Shown: positions 1 through 6,946 of the stretch, piece after piece | Layout of the letters: each line of letters opens with the position of its first letter | Numbering within the stretch: position 1 is the stretch's first letter | Source: CAZTCJ01 sp964612085 | GTDB lineage: Bacteria; Pseudomonadota; Alphaproteobacteria; JAJFIK01 | Length of the DNA stretch: 21,981 nucleotides | Assembly (NCBI GenBank): GCA_964612085.1 | Contig: CAZTCJ010000067.1 | Location: 1 to 21,981 of the forward strand | Direction: 5' to 3' | Program-made: the position numbers and the translations under genes | Notes under the pieces: generated by a model | The model's input: only the letters and a program-made list of their open reading frames with translations | Told to the model about the DNA's origin: nothing | Databases searched by the model: none

Positions 1-1206
1 GGCACGGTCGGCGATATCGAAGGTCTGCCGTTCTTCGAGGCGATCCGCCAGTTGGGCAACGATATCGGGCCGGAAAACTGCATGTTCGTGCATCTGACCC
101 TGGTGCCCTATATCGCCAGCGCAGGCGAGCTGAAAACCAAGCCGACGCAGCATTCCGTGAAGGAACTGCGCGCCATCGGCATCCAGCCCGATATCCTGCT
201 GTGCCGCTCGGACCGCTCCCTCGACGCCGATGTGCGCCGCAAGATCGCGCTGTTCAGCAATCTGCGGCCCAACCGGGTGATCCAGGCGCTCGACGCCCCG
301 TCGATATACGACGTGCCGGAGCAGTACCATCTGGAGGGCTTCGACACGGAAGTGCTGGCCCATTTCGACTTGGCCGAAGCACCGGAGCCGGACTTGTCCA
401 AATGGCACGAGATTTCCAGGCGCTTCGCCGAGCCCGAGGGCGAGGTGAAGATCGCCGTGGTCGGCAAGTACACGAATCTTCAGGATGCGTATAAGTCCTT
501 GGTCGAAGCCCTGATCCATGGCGGCATCGCCAACAAGGTGCGCGTGAACGTGGAATGGGTCGCGTCGGAGGATTTCGAGACCGAAGAAGCGGTGCAGGCC
601 CTGGGCGAGATGCATGGCATCCTGATCCCCGGCGGTTTCGGCGCGCGCGGCGCCCAGGGCAAGATCGCCGCCGCGGGCTATGCGCGCGAACACAATGTGC
701 CGTTTTTCGGCATTTGCTACGGCATGCAGATGGCGGTGATCGAAGTGCTCCGCAATGCCGCCGGCATCGCGGATGCGGGCTCCCATGAATTCGAGGGCTG
801 CTCCAAGCCGGTCGTGGGCCTGATGCGCGAATGGGTCCGGGGCGGGGAGCGGGAAGTGCGCGGCGAGGACGACGATCTGGGCGGCACCATGCGGCTCGGC
901 GCTTACGAGGCACGCTTGAAGCCCGGCAGCCGGATCGCGCAGATTTACGGCGAGACCCGGATCTCCGAGCGCCACCGGCACCGCTATGAAGTCAATATGC
1001 AGTACCGTGACGCCATGGAACGCCACGGGCTGATCGTCTCCGGCGTCTCCCCCGATGGCGTCTTGCCCGAAATCGTCGAGATTCCCGATCATCCCTGGTT
1101 CATCGGCGTTCAGTTTCACCCCGAACTCAAATCCCGTCCTTTCGCGCCGCATCCGCTTTTTGCGTCCTTCATCGAAGCAGCCGTGAAGCAGTCCCGGCTC
1201 GTGTGA
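1..1206 (+). CDS. pyrG: CTP synthase, 3' part (5' end outside the window)
   Basis: CTP synthase makes CTP from UTP, ATP and glutamine in the cytoplasm, the last step of de novo pyrimidine nucleotide synthesis. The frame is open from base 1 (GTVGDIEGLPFFEAIRQ, a hallmark of the synthase domain), so roughly the first 140 residues of a family of about 540 lie upstream. The synthase part continues to about window codon 130. A class I glutamine amidotransferase domain follows. It carries the nucleophile Cys in FFGICYGMQ (codon at 715-717) and the His and Glu of VQFHPEL (codons at 1117-1119 and 1123-1125). The oxyanion strand GGFGARG is also present. The more usual GICLGMQ reads GICYGMQ here, a mild change. 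kdsA starts 33 bases after the stop, a pyrG-kdsA order common in alphaproteobacteria. No defect is visible in the part seen. Confidence 0.97.
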   Translation, partial: GTVGDIEGLPFFEAIRQLGNDIGPENCMFVHLTLVPYIASAGELKTKPTQHSVKELRAIGIQPDILLCRSDRSLDADVRRKIALFSNLRPNRVIQALDAPSIYDVPEQYHLEGFDTEVLAHFDLAEAPEPDLSKWHEISRRFAEPEGEVKIAVVGKYTNLQDAYKSLVEALIHGGIANKVRVNVEWVASEDFETEEAVQALGEMHGILIPGGFGARGAQGKIAAAGYAREHNVPFFGICYGMQMAVIEVLRNAAGIADAGSHEFEGCSKPVVGLMREWVRGGEREVRGEDDDLGGTMRLGAYEARLKPGSRIAQIYGETRISERHRHRYEVNMQYRDAMERHGLIVSGVSPDGVLPEIVEIPDHPWFIGVQFHPELKSRPFAPHPLFASFIEAAVKQSRLV

Positions 1207-1239
1207 TCCGGCGCGTGCGTATACAGAGGATCCCGTCCC

Positions 1240-2073
1240 ATGTCCGCCAATCATGTTGTCAGCATTGGGGATCTCGCCATCGCCAATGACCGGCCGTTCG
1301 TGCTGATCGCAGGCCCGTGCGCGATGGAAAATCGCGACCATGCTCTGATGATGGCCGAGCGCCTGAAGATCATTTCCGACCATCTGGGTCTGGGCCTCAT
1401 CTACAAATCCTCCTTCGACAAGGCCAACCGGACGAGCGCGTCAAGCCCGCGCGGCATCGGTCTTGACGGAGCCTTGCCGATCTTCGCCGAGATCCGCGAG
1501 ACCTTCGGCCTGCCGGTGCTGACGGATGTTCACACTGCGGAGCAATGCGCGCCGGTGGCGGAGGCCGTCGATGTGCTCCAGATCCCGGCCTTTCTGTGCC
1601 GCCAGACGGATCTGCTGGTCGCCGCCGCCCAGACGGGCAGCGTTGTCAATGTGAAATAGGGGCAGTTCCTGGCGCGCTGGGATATGGGCCCCGTGGTGGA
1701 CAAGATCGCGGGCGCGGGCAATCCGAATGTGCTCGTCACCGAGCGCGGCGCCAGCTTCGGCTACAACACGCTCGTCTCCGACATGCGCTCCCTGCCCATC
1801 CTGGCGGGGCTCGGCGTGCCGGTGGTCTATGACGCCACCCATTCGGTGCAGCAGCCGGGCGGCCAGGGCACCACCTCCGGCGGCCAGCGGGAATTCGTGC
1901 CGGTACTCGCGCGAGCCGCGATCGCGGTGGGGGCGGCGGCCGTCTTCATGGAAACCCATGAAGAGCCCGACCGGGCACCCTCCGATGGGCCCAATATGGT
2001 GCCGCTCGATGAGATGGAAGCGCTCCTGAACAGCCTGATGGCGCTCGATGCGGTGGCCAAAGGGGTGGCTTAG
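1240..2073 (+). pseudogene. kdsA: 3-deoxy-8-phosphooctulonate synthase (KDO8P synthase) interrupted by an in-frame TAG
   Basis: KDO8P synthase condenses phosphoenolpyruvate with arabinose 5-phosphate to give Kdo-8-phosphate for lipopolysaccharide inner core. The frame reads from ATG 1240 (GAGGA upstream at about 1225) to TAG 1657-1659, then continues in the same frame to TAG 2071-2073, 277 codons in all, the normal family length. The break falls in VNVK*GQFLARWDM, where the family normally has VNVKKGQFLAPWDM. A single AAG-to-TAG change would explain it. The rest looks intact: AGPCA (Cys27), SFDKANRTS, FLCRQTDLL, DATHSV (His201), METHEEP (Glu238), PSDGPN (Asp249). These match the Cys/His/Glu/Asp ligands of metal-dependent KDO8P synthases rather than the E. 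coli metal-free type. A conserved Pro is also Arg seven codons after the stop. It could be a recent nonsense mutation, a sequencing error, or a suppressed amber codon. A second kdsA elsewhere cannot be excluded. Confidence 0.9.
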
Positions 2074-2165
2074 GCGCGAGTGGCAAGACCCGCCCTTGCG
2101 CACAGGGCCGGTTTCTTGGCATAGCCTTGAGGGAAAGACGCGCCGTTCACAGCCAAGGCTTTTTC

Positions 2166-2636
2166 ATGTCCGAGGACGACACCGCCCTGCCGCCCGTGCC
2201 CGATGAGGTGCCGCCCTTCTATGCGGGCGTCGTGATCTGGGGCCGCTCGGGCGATCTGCTGTTGCAATTGCGCGACGACATTCCCGGCATCGTCAATCCC
2301 GGCATGATCGGCACTTTCGGCGGTGGCGGCATCGAGGGCGAGACGCCCCTTGAAGCGGCCTTGCGCGAGGTCAAGGAAGAAACCAATCTCAATCTGGACC
2401 CGGACCAAGTCATTCCCTTGCGCAAGCGGGAACACCGGTTCGTGGGCAACCTGGTGATCCCGGTCTATGATTTCGGCGCGCTCGATGTGCCCGAGGACGG
2501 CCTGCGCGTGACGGAAGGCGTTCTTTACCGTCTGGCGCCGGAGGATTTTGAGAAGGCGGAGAAGGACAAGATCACGGAAGGGGCCCGCGAGGCCATCCGC
2601 CTGCTGTTGGACCGTTTCGAGGAAAGGACCCGTTGA
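2166..2636 (+). CDS. Nudix hydrolase family protein
   Basis: Nudix enzymes hydrolyse nucleoside diphosphates linked to another group; the substrate here cannot be told from sequence. The protein has 156 residues, close to a bare Nudix domain. The Nudix box is clear, G-x5-E-x7-REVKEET, with the metal-binding REVKEE intact, but the usual Gly near its end is Asn (EETNL). The start chosen is ATG 2166 (MSEDDTALPP), which has AAGG 7 bases upstream. An in-frame TTG at 2127 would add 13 residues and has poorer support. The stop lies 3 bases before the start of the next gene, so it is probably co-transcribed with the acyl-CoA genes. That suggests, without proving, a housecleaning or CoA-related role. 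Confidence 0.88.
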   Translation: MSEDDTALPPVPDEVPPFYAGVVIWGRSGDLLLQLRDDIPGIVNPGMIGTFGGGGIEGETPLEAALREVKEETNLNLDPDQVIPLRKREHRFVGNLVIPVYDFGALDVPEDGLRVTEGVLYRLAPEDFEKAEKDKITEGAREAIRLLLDRFEERTR

Positions 2637-2639
2637 GCC

Positions 2640-3434
2640 ATGGTGAATGAAACACCGGTACTGTTCGATGCCACGCGCGCTGGCGTTGGCGTCATTACGC
2701 TGAACCGTCCGGACAGGCACAATGCCTTCAATCCGGATGTCATTGCCCATCTGAACGATCTTCTGGACGAGCTGAAAGGGCAGGACGGCTTGCGCGTCGT
2801 ACTCATCAAAGGGGCGGGCAAGAGCTTTTCGGCAGGCGCGGATCTGGAGTGGATGCAGGCGGCCAGCGACTATACCCGGGACGACAATTATGAGGATGCG
2901 TCCGCCCTGGCGGAAATGCTCCATAAGCTGAACGCTTTGCCGCAGCCCACCATCGCGCTTGTCAACGGGGCGGCCGTGGGCGGCGGTCTCGGCCTGATCG
3001 CGGCCTGCGATATCGCCGTCGCCGTGAAGTCCGCAAGCTTCCGATTTTCCGAGGTGCATCTGGGGCTTACCCCTGCGACCATCTCGCCTTATGTGATCGA
3101 GGCCATCGGCCCGCGCTGGACCAAGGCTTTGTTCGTGAGCGGAGAAGGCTTCGACGCGGACTTCGCCTACCAGATCGGCCTTGTGCATTTCGTGGTCGAG
3201 GATCTCGATGCGCTGGCGGATGAAGAGGAGCGGCTTGTTTCCCAGATCTTCAAAGGCGCGCCGGGGGCCGTGACGGCGGCGAAGAAACTCGTCGAGGACG
3301 TCATGTGGCGCGAGATCGATCACGGCCTGCGCAAGGACACGGCGAACCGGATCGCCGACCGGCGGGCGTCCGACGAAGGCCGGGAAGGCCTTGCCGCGTT
3401 CCTGGAGAAACGCAAACCCAACTGGGCAAGTTAA
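2640..3434 (+). CDS. liuC: Enoyl-CoA hydratase/isomerase family, probable methylglutaconyl-CoA hydratase
   Basis: A 264-residue crotonase-fold protein. Family hallmarks are the oxyanion-hole segments FSAGADLEWMQ and NGAAVGGGLGLIAACD. The stretch FSEVHLGLTPATISPYV with the following AIG resembles bacterial methylglutaconyl-CoA hydratases (LiuC) more than general fatty-acid enoyl-CoA hydratases, judged from memory of the family. LiuC hydrates 3-methylglutaconyl-CoA to HMG-CoA, the step after 3-methylcrotonyl-CoA carboxylase in leucine degradation. The next gene encodes the biotin subunit of just that carboxylase type and starts 5 bases after this stop, which supports the assignment. ATG 2640 is preceded by GGAAAGGA at about 2620-2627. 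The alternative is a general short-chain enoyl-CoA hydratase. Confidence 0.8.
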   Translation: MVNETPVLFDATRAGVGVITLNRPDRHNAFNPDVIAHLNDLLDELKGQDGLRVVLIKGAGKSFSAGADLEWMQAASDYTRDDNYEDASALAEMLHKLNALPQPTIALVNGAAVGGGLGLIAACDIAVAVKSASFRFSEVHLGLTPATISPYVIEAIGPRWTKALFVSGEGFDADFAYQIGLVHFVVEDLDALADEEERLVSQIFKGAPGAVTAAKKLVEDVMWREIDHGLRKDTANRIADRRASDEGREGLAAFLEKRKPNWAS

Positions 3435-3438
3435 AGAA

Positions 3439-5445
3439 ATGATCACGCGCCTGCTCATCGCCAACCGGGGCGAGATCGCCTGCCGGATCATCAAGACCGC
3501 GCGGCGGCTCGGCATCTCCACCGTCGCGGTTTATTCCGATGCGGACGCGGATGCGCGCCACGTGGCGCTGGCGGACGAAGCCCACCGGATCGGGCCCGCG
3601 CCGGCGTCCGAGAGCTATCTCAAGGGCGATGAGATCCTCCGTGTGGCGAAGGAAACTGGCGCTGAAGCGATTCATCCGGGCTATGGCTTTTTGTCGGAGA
3701 ACGCGGCTTTCGCGCAAGCCGTCGAGACGGCCGGGCTGATTTTCGTCGGGCCGCCGGCCTCCGCGATCACGGCCATGGGCCTGAAGGACGGGGCCAAACG
3801 CCTGATGGAAAAGGCGGGCGTGCCTGTGGTGCCCGGCTATCACGGTGACGATCAAGACCCGGATCATCTGGCCAAGGAAGCGGGCAGGATCGGCTATCCG
3901 GTGCTGATCAAGGCGGTCGCGGGCGGCGGTGGCAAAGGCATGCGCAAGGTCGAGGCGGCGGATGCGTTCGCCGATGCCCTGAAATCCGCCCGGCGCGAGG
4001 CCAAGGCGGCGTTCGGCGACGACCGTGTGCTGATCGAGAAATTCGTGACCGCGCCGCGCCATGTGGAAATCCAGGTCTTTGCCGATGCCCACGGCACTGT
4101 GGTGCATCTGTTCGAGCGGGACTGTTCGCTCCAGCGCCGTCACCAGAAAGTGATCGAGGAAGCCCCCGCGCCGGGCATGACCGACGAGGTCCGCAAGGCC
4201 ATGGGCGAGGCTGCGGTCGAGGCGGCCCGCGCCATCGGCTACCGGGGGGCGGGCACGGTCGAGTTCATTGCCGACGGCTCCAAGGGCCTGAGGGAAGACG
4301 GCTTCTTCTTCATGGAGATGAACACCCGGCTTCAGGTGGAGCATCCCGTGACCGAGATGATCACCGGCCAGGATCTGGTGGAATGGCAGTTGCGCGTGGC
4401 CGCTGGCGAGCCCTTGCCGCTCACGCAAGAGGCGCTTGCCATCGAAGGCCATGCGGTGGAAGCCCGTCTTTACGCGGAAAATCCGGTCAACCGCTTTTTG
4501 CCCTCCACCGGCACGCTGCACCGTCTGCGCTTGCCGGAAGAAACCGAGCATGTGCGCGTCGATACCGGCGTGCGCGAAGGCGATACGGTGACGGTTCATT
4601 ACGATCCGATGATCGCCAAGCTGATCGTCTGGGACCGGGACCGGGCCAGCGCGCTCCGTCGTCTGGAAGGGGTCATGCGCGCCGTCCAGGTGGCGGGCGT
4701 CCAGACCAATGCGGGCTTCCTGGCGGAAATCGCCGCCAGCGAGGCGTTTCGGAACGCCGACATCGACACGGGCTTCATCGACCGGCATCTGGACGCACTT
4801 GTGCCCGTGAGCGGCGAGGTGCCGTCCGAGATCAAGGCGCTGGCCGCTCTTTATGTGCTGGAGACCCGCAGGCAAGCGCCGCAACGCTTCGCCCATGGCG
4901 ATCCCCATTCGCCCTGGGGCGCACTTGACGGCTGGCGCGTGGGCGCGCGGGCAAGCGAGACCGTGCGGTTCGGCGGCGACGAGTCCTTCGAGATCGGCAT
5001 CACCCATGGCGAGGAAACCGTCACGCTGGAGATCGGCGGCACGCGGATCGAAGCGCGGGGAGACTTGTCCGAATACGGGATAGTGACGGCGGTGCTCGAC
5101 GGCAAGCGCAGCCAAGCGGGCGTTCTGGCCTTGAAGGACCGGATCGTCATCCTGCATCGCGGTCATGCCTTTGAGGTCACGCCCCATGATCCGCTGGCGG
5201 GCGCAGGGGCCGAAGCGGAAGGGGCTGCCACCATCGCCGCGCCCATGCCCGGCAAGATTATCTCCGTACACGCCGCGAAAGGCGACCAGGTCAAACGGGG
5301 CCAGCCGCTCGTGGTGCTCGAAGCCATGAAGATGGAACATACGCTCTCCGCCACCCGCGATGCCGAAGTCGAGACCATCGCGGTCTCGCCGGGCGATCAG
5401 GTGGAGGAAGGCGCGGTCGTCGTTACGTTCGCGTCCGAGACGTGA
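3439..5445 (+). CDS. liuD: Biotin-dependent acyl-CoA carboxylase alpha subunit, probable 3-methylcrotonyl-CoA carboxylase
   Basis: A 668-residue subunit that carboxylates its own biotin with ATP and bicarbonate, then passes the carboxyl group to the acyl-CoA held by a beta subunit. Domains in order: biotin carboxylase N-lobe (LLIANRGEIACRI at the N-terminus), ATP-grasp with the glycine loop AGGGGKGMRKV and FERDCSLQRRHQKVIEEAP, the catalytic segment EMNTRLQVEHPVTE, biotin carboxylase C-domain, a bridging region, and a C-terminal biotinyl domain with EAMKM, biotinylated Lys about 631. ATG 3439 is preferred because MITRLLIANRGE is the normal N-terminus; a longer frame from 3391 would overlap the hydratase. 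The upstream hydratase favours the methylcrotonyl-CoA enzyme, but propionyl- or geranyl-CoA carboxylase alpha subunits are similar. The beta subunit is not in this window. Confidence 0.88.
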   Translation: MITRLLIANRGEIACRIIKTARRLGISTVAVYSDADADARHVALADEAHRIGPAPASESYLKGDEILRVAKETGAEAIHPGYGFLSENAAFAQAVETAGLIFVGPPASAITAMGLKDGAKRLMEKAGVPVVPGYHGDDQDPDHLAKEAGRIGYPVLIKAVAGGGGKGMRKVEAADAFADALKSARREAKAAFGDDRVLIEKFVTAPRHVEIQVFADAHGTVVHLFERDCSLQRRHQKVIEEAPAPGMTDEVRKAMGEAAVEAARAIGYRGAGTVEFIADGSKGLREDGFFFMEMNTRLQVEHPVTEMITGQDLVEWQLRVAAGEPLPLTQEALAIEGHAVEARLYAENPVNRFLPSTGTLHRLRLPEETEHVRVDTGVREGDTVTVHYDPMIAKLIVWDRDRASALRRLEGVMRAVQVAGVQTNAGFLAEIAASEAFRNADIDTGFIDRHLDALVPVSGEVPSEIKALAALYVLETRRQAPQRFAHGDPHSPWGALDGWRVGARASETVRFGGDESFEIGITHGEETVTLEIGGTRIEARGDLSEYGIVTAVLDGKRSQAGVLALKDRIVILHRGHAFEVTPHDPLAGAGAEAEGAATIAAPMPGKIISVHAAKGDQVKRGQPLVVLEAMKMEHTLSATRDAEVETIAVSPGDQVEEGAVVVTFASET

Positions 5446-5528
5446 CCGCTGCCGCTTGCGGCCATTTGGCTGTGGATAAAGGCGGGCGCGATCTGGCTTG
5501 CCGCGCCGGACTCTCCTAGGTCTCACCC

Positions 5529-5945
5529 ATGACCATTCACCTGATCAAGCTATGCGTGGGCGCGGAAAGCGCCGATTCGCTCGCCCGCTGGCAGAAGGGC
5601 CGTCTCAAGACGGTGGGCCGCATCGCCCACACCACCCGCATGGTGCCCAAGCGCAAGGACGAGGTGCTCGCGGGCGGCTCGCTTTATTGGGTGATCAAGG
5701 GGATCGTCACCGTGCGCCAGCGGGTCATCGATATCGACCCGTTCACCGATGACGACGGCATCGGGCGCTGCGATCTGGTGCTGGACAAAAAACTGGTGCC
5801 GGTGGAGCCGGTGCCCCGCCGGCCGTTCCAGGGCTGGCGCTATCTGAAACCCCAGGACGCGCCGCCGGATCTGAAGGCTGGCGCGGGCGGCGACGAGCTG
5901 CCGCCTAAGATGCGCGCGGAACTCCGCGAACTGGGTTTGCTTTAG
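5529..5945 (+). CDS. DUF1489 family protein
   Basis: A 138-residue protein of unknown function that I recognise as DUF1489, a family seen mostly in alphaproteobacteria. Typical features are the N-terminal MTIHLIKLCVGAES, the middle segment GGSLYWVIKG followed by IDIDPF, and the PRRPFQGWRYL segment near the C-terminus. It is soluble, with no signal peptide or membrane segment, and rich in basic residues in the first half. It starts 83 bases after the carboxylase gene. Its last bases overlap the end of panC, which runs in the opposite direction: the stop codons occupy 5943-5945 (+) and 5942-5944 (-). The ribosome binding site is weak. No role can be inferred from its neighbours. Confidence 0.9.
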   Translation: MTIHLIKLCVGAESADSLARWQKGRLKTVGRIAHTTRMVPKRKDEVLAGGSLYWVIKGIVTVRQRVIDIDPFTDDDGIGRCDLVLDKKLVPVEPVPRRPFQGWRYLKPQDAPPDLKAGAGGDELPPKMRAELRELGLL

Positions 5946-6844
5946 AAGCCCGCCGTCTGCTCCGGCGCCGCGATACGCGGATTGACCGGCACATTGTCGA
6001 TCAGCCGGGTGTCGCCCATGCGCACGGCGGCCAGGAGCCGGCCCGGTCGGTCCAGCTCATCGAGCGGCTCCAGGGTCTCCGCGTCTCGTACCTCCAGATA
6101 CTCGATCGGGTCGAAGCCTGCTTCCACCAGCATTTCCCAGCCCGCCGCGATGGTGCGGTGGACCGGATCGCCCTTTTCCAACTGCCCGGCCAGGGCGCGC
6201 AGGACCTTGTAGAGGATTGGCGCGCGGGCGCGCAGGCCCGCATCCAGATAGACATTGCGCGAGGACAGGGCGAGACCGTCGGCCTCGCGCACGGTCGGTC
6301 CCGCGACAATGCGCACCGGCAGGTCGAGATCAGCCACCAGACGGCGGATCACCAGGAGCTGCTGGTAGTCCTTCTCGCCGAACACGGCCATGTCGGGCAT
6401 GCACTGCATCAGGAGCTTGGTCACCACCGTGGCGACCCCTGTGAAGAAATGGGGCCGGAAATCGGTCTCCAGGCCGACGCCGACGCCGCCCACGGTGACG
6501 CTGGTGGCGAAGCCGGGCGCGTAAACGGCCTGGGTGTCGGGCATGTAGACCAGATGGGCATGGCGGCCCGTCAGCTTCGCCATGTCTTCGGTTTCCTTGC
6601 GGGGATAGGCGTCGTAATCCTCGCCCGGCGCGAACTGGGTGGGATTGACGAAAATGCTCACCACCACGCGGTCGGCCTGGGCGCCCGCCAGATCCACCAG
6701 CGACAGGTGGCCTTCATGGAGCGCGCCCATGGTGGGCACCAGCGCCACGCTCAGGCCCTGGGCGCGCCAGTCGCGGATCTGGGCGCGCAAGCTCGTGGCA
6801 TCGCGCACGATGGGCATTTCCAGACCTGGCATGTCCTGCGTCAT
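5942..6844 (-). CDS. panC: Pantoate--beta-alanine ligase (pantothenate synthetase)
   Basis: Joins pantoate and beta-alanine with ATP, via a pantoyl-adenylate, to form pantothenate, the precursor of coenzyme A. The 300-residue length is normal. Visible motifs: PTMGALHEGHLSLV (residues 37-50, HIGH-type nucleotidyl-transferase motif with His43 and His46), SIFVNPTQF for pantoate binding, FGEKDYQQL, and SSRNVYL (KMSKS-like). The start ATG at 6844 has GGAGAGAGG just upstream; Met10 (MPIVRD) is a possible shorter start. panB, often adjacent, is not here. The gene is divergent from putA across 102 bases and convergent with the DUF1489 gene, with overlapping ends. Confidence 0.96.
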   Translation of the reverse strand: MTQDMPGLEMPIVRDATSLRAQIRDWRAQGLSVALVPTMGALHEGHLSLVDLAGAQADRVVVSIFVNPTQFAPGEDYDAYPRKETEDMAKLTGRHAHLVYMPDTQAVYAPGFATSVTVGGVGVGLETDFRPHFFTGVATVVTKLLMQCMPDMAVFGEKDYQQLLVIRRLVADLDLPVRIVAGPTVREADGLALSSRNVYLDAGLRARAPILYKVLRALAGQLEKGDPVHRTIAAGWEMLVEAGFDPIEYLEVRDAETLEPLDELDRPGRLLAAVRMGDTRLIDNVPVNPRIAAPEQTAGF

Positions 6845-6896
6845 CGACCTCTCTCCTCACCATACGGGGCGCCGGCCCGCCGCCTCGTCCGGTCCT

Positions 6897-6912
6897 TTTG
6901 CAGCGCGGCAAA
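6897..6912. promoter_or_regulatory. Inverted repeat TTTGC-N6-GCAAA between panC and putA
   Basis: The 102-base divergent spacer between panC and putA contains TTTGC (6897-6901), six bases, then GCAAA (6908-6912). It lies about 35 bases upstream of the putA start, where an operator would be plausible. This PutA has no DNA-binding domain, so a separate regulator must control proline use. Five-base arms arise easily by chance, so this is only a candidate. Confidence 0.2.
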
Positions 6913-6946
6913 GCCTGTACTTGATGGGCCGCGCGGATCGGAATAG

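Noticed and set aside
1684..2073. Separate gene made from the 3' half of kdsA
   Set aside because: The fragment starts mid-barrel and lacks the substrate-binding N-terminal half; it is the continuation of kdsA after the amber codon.
3301..5526. Open frame of over 700 codons on the minus strand opposite liuD
   Set aside because: It mirrors the codon pattern of a clear carboxylase gene in GC-rich DNA; its translation is His/Arg/Gly-rich with no domain I recognise.
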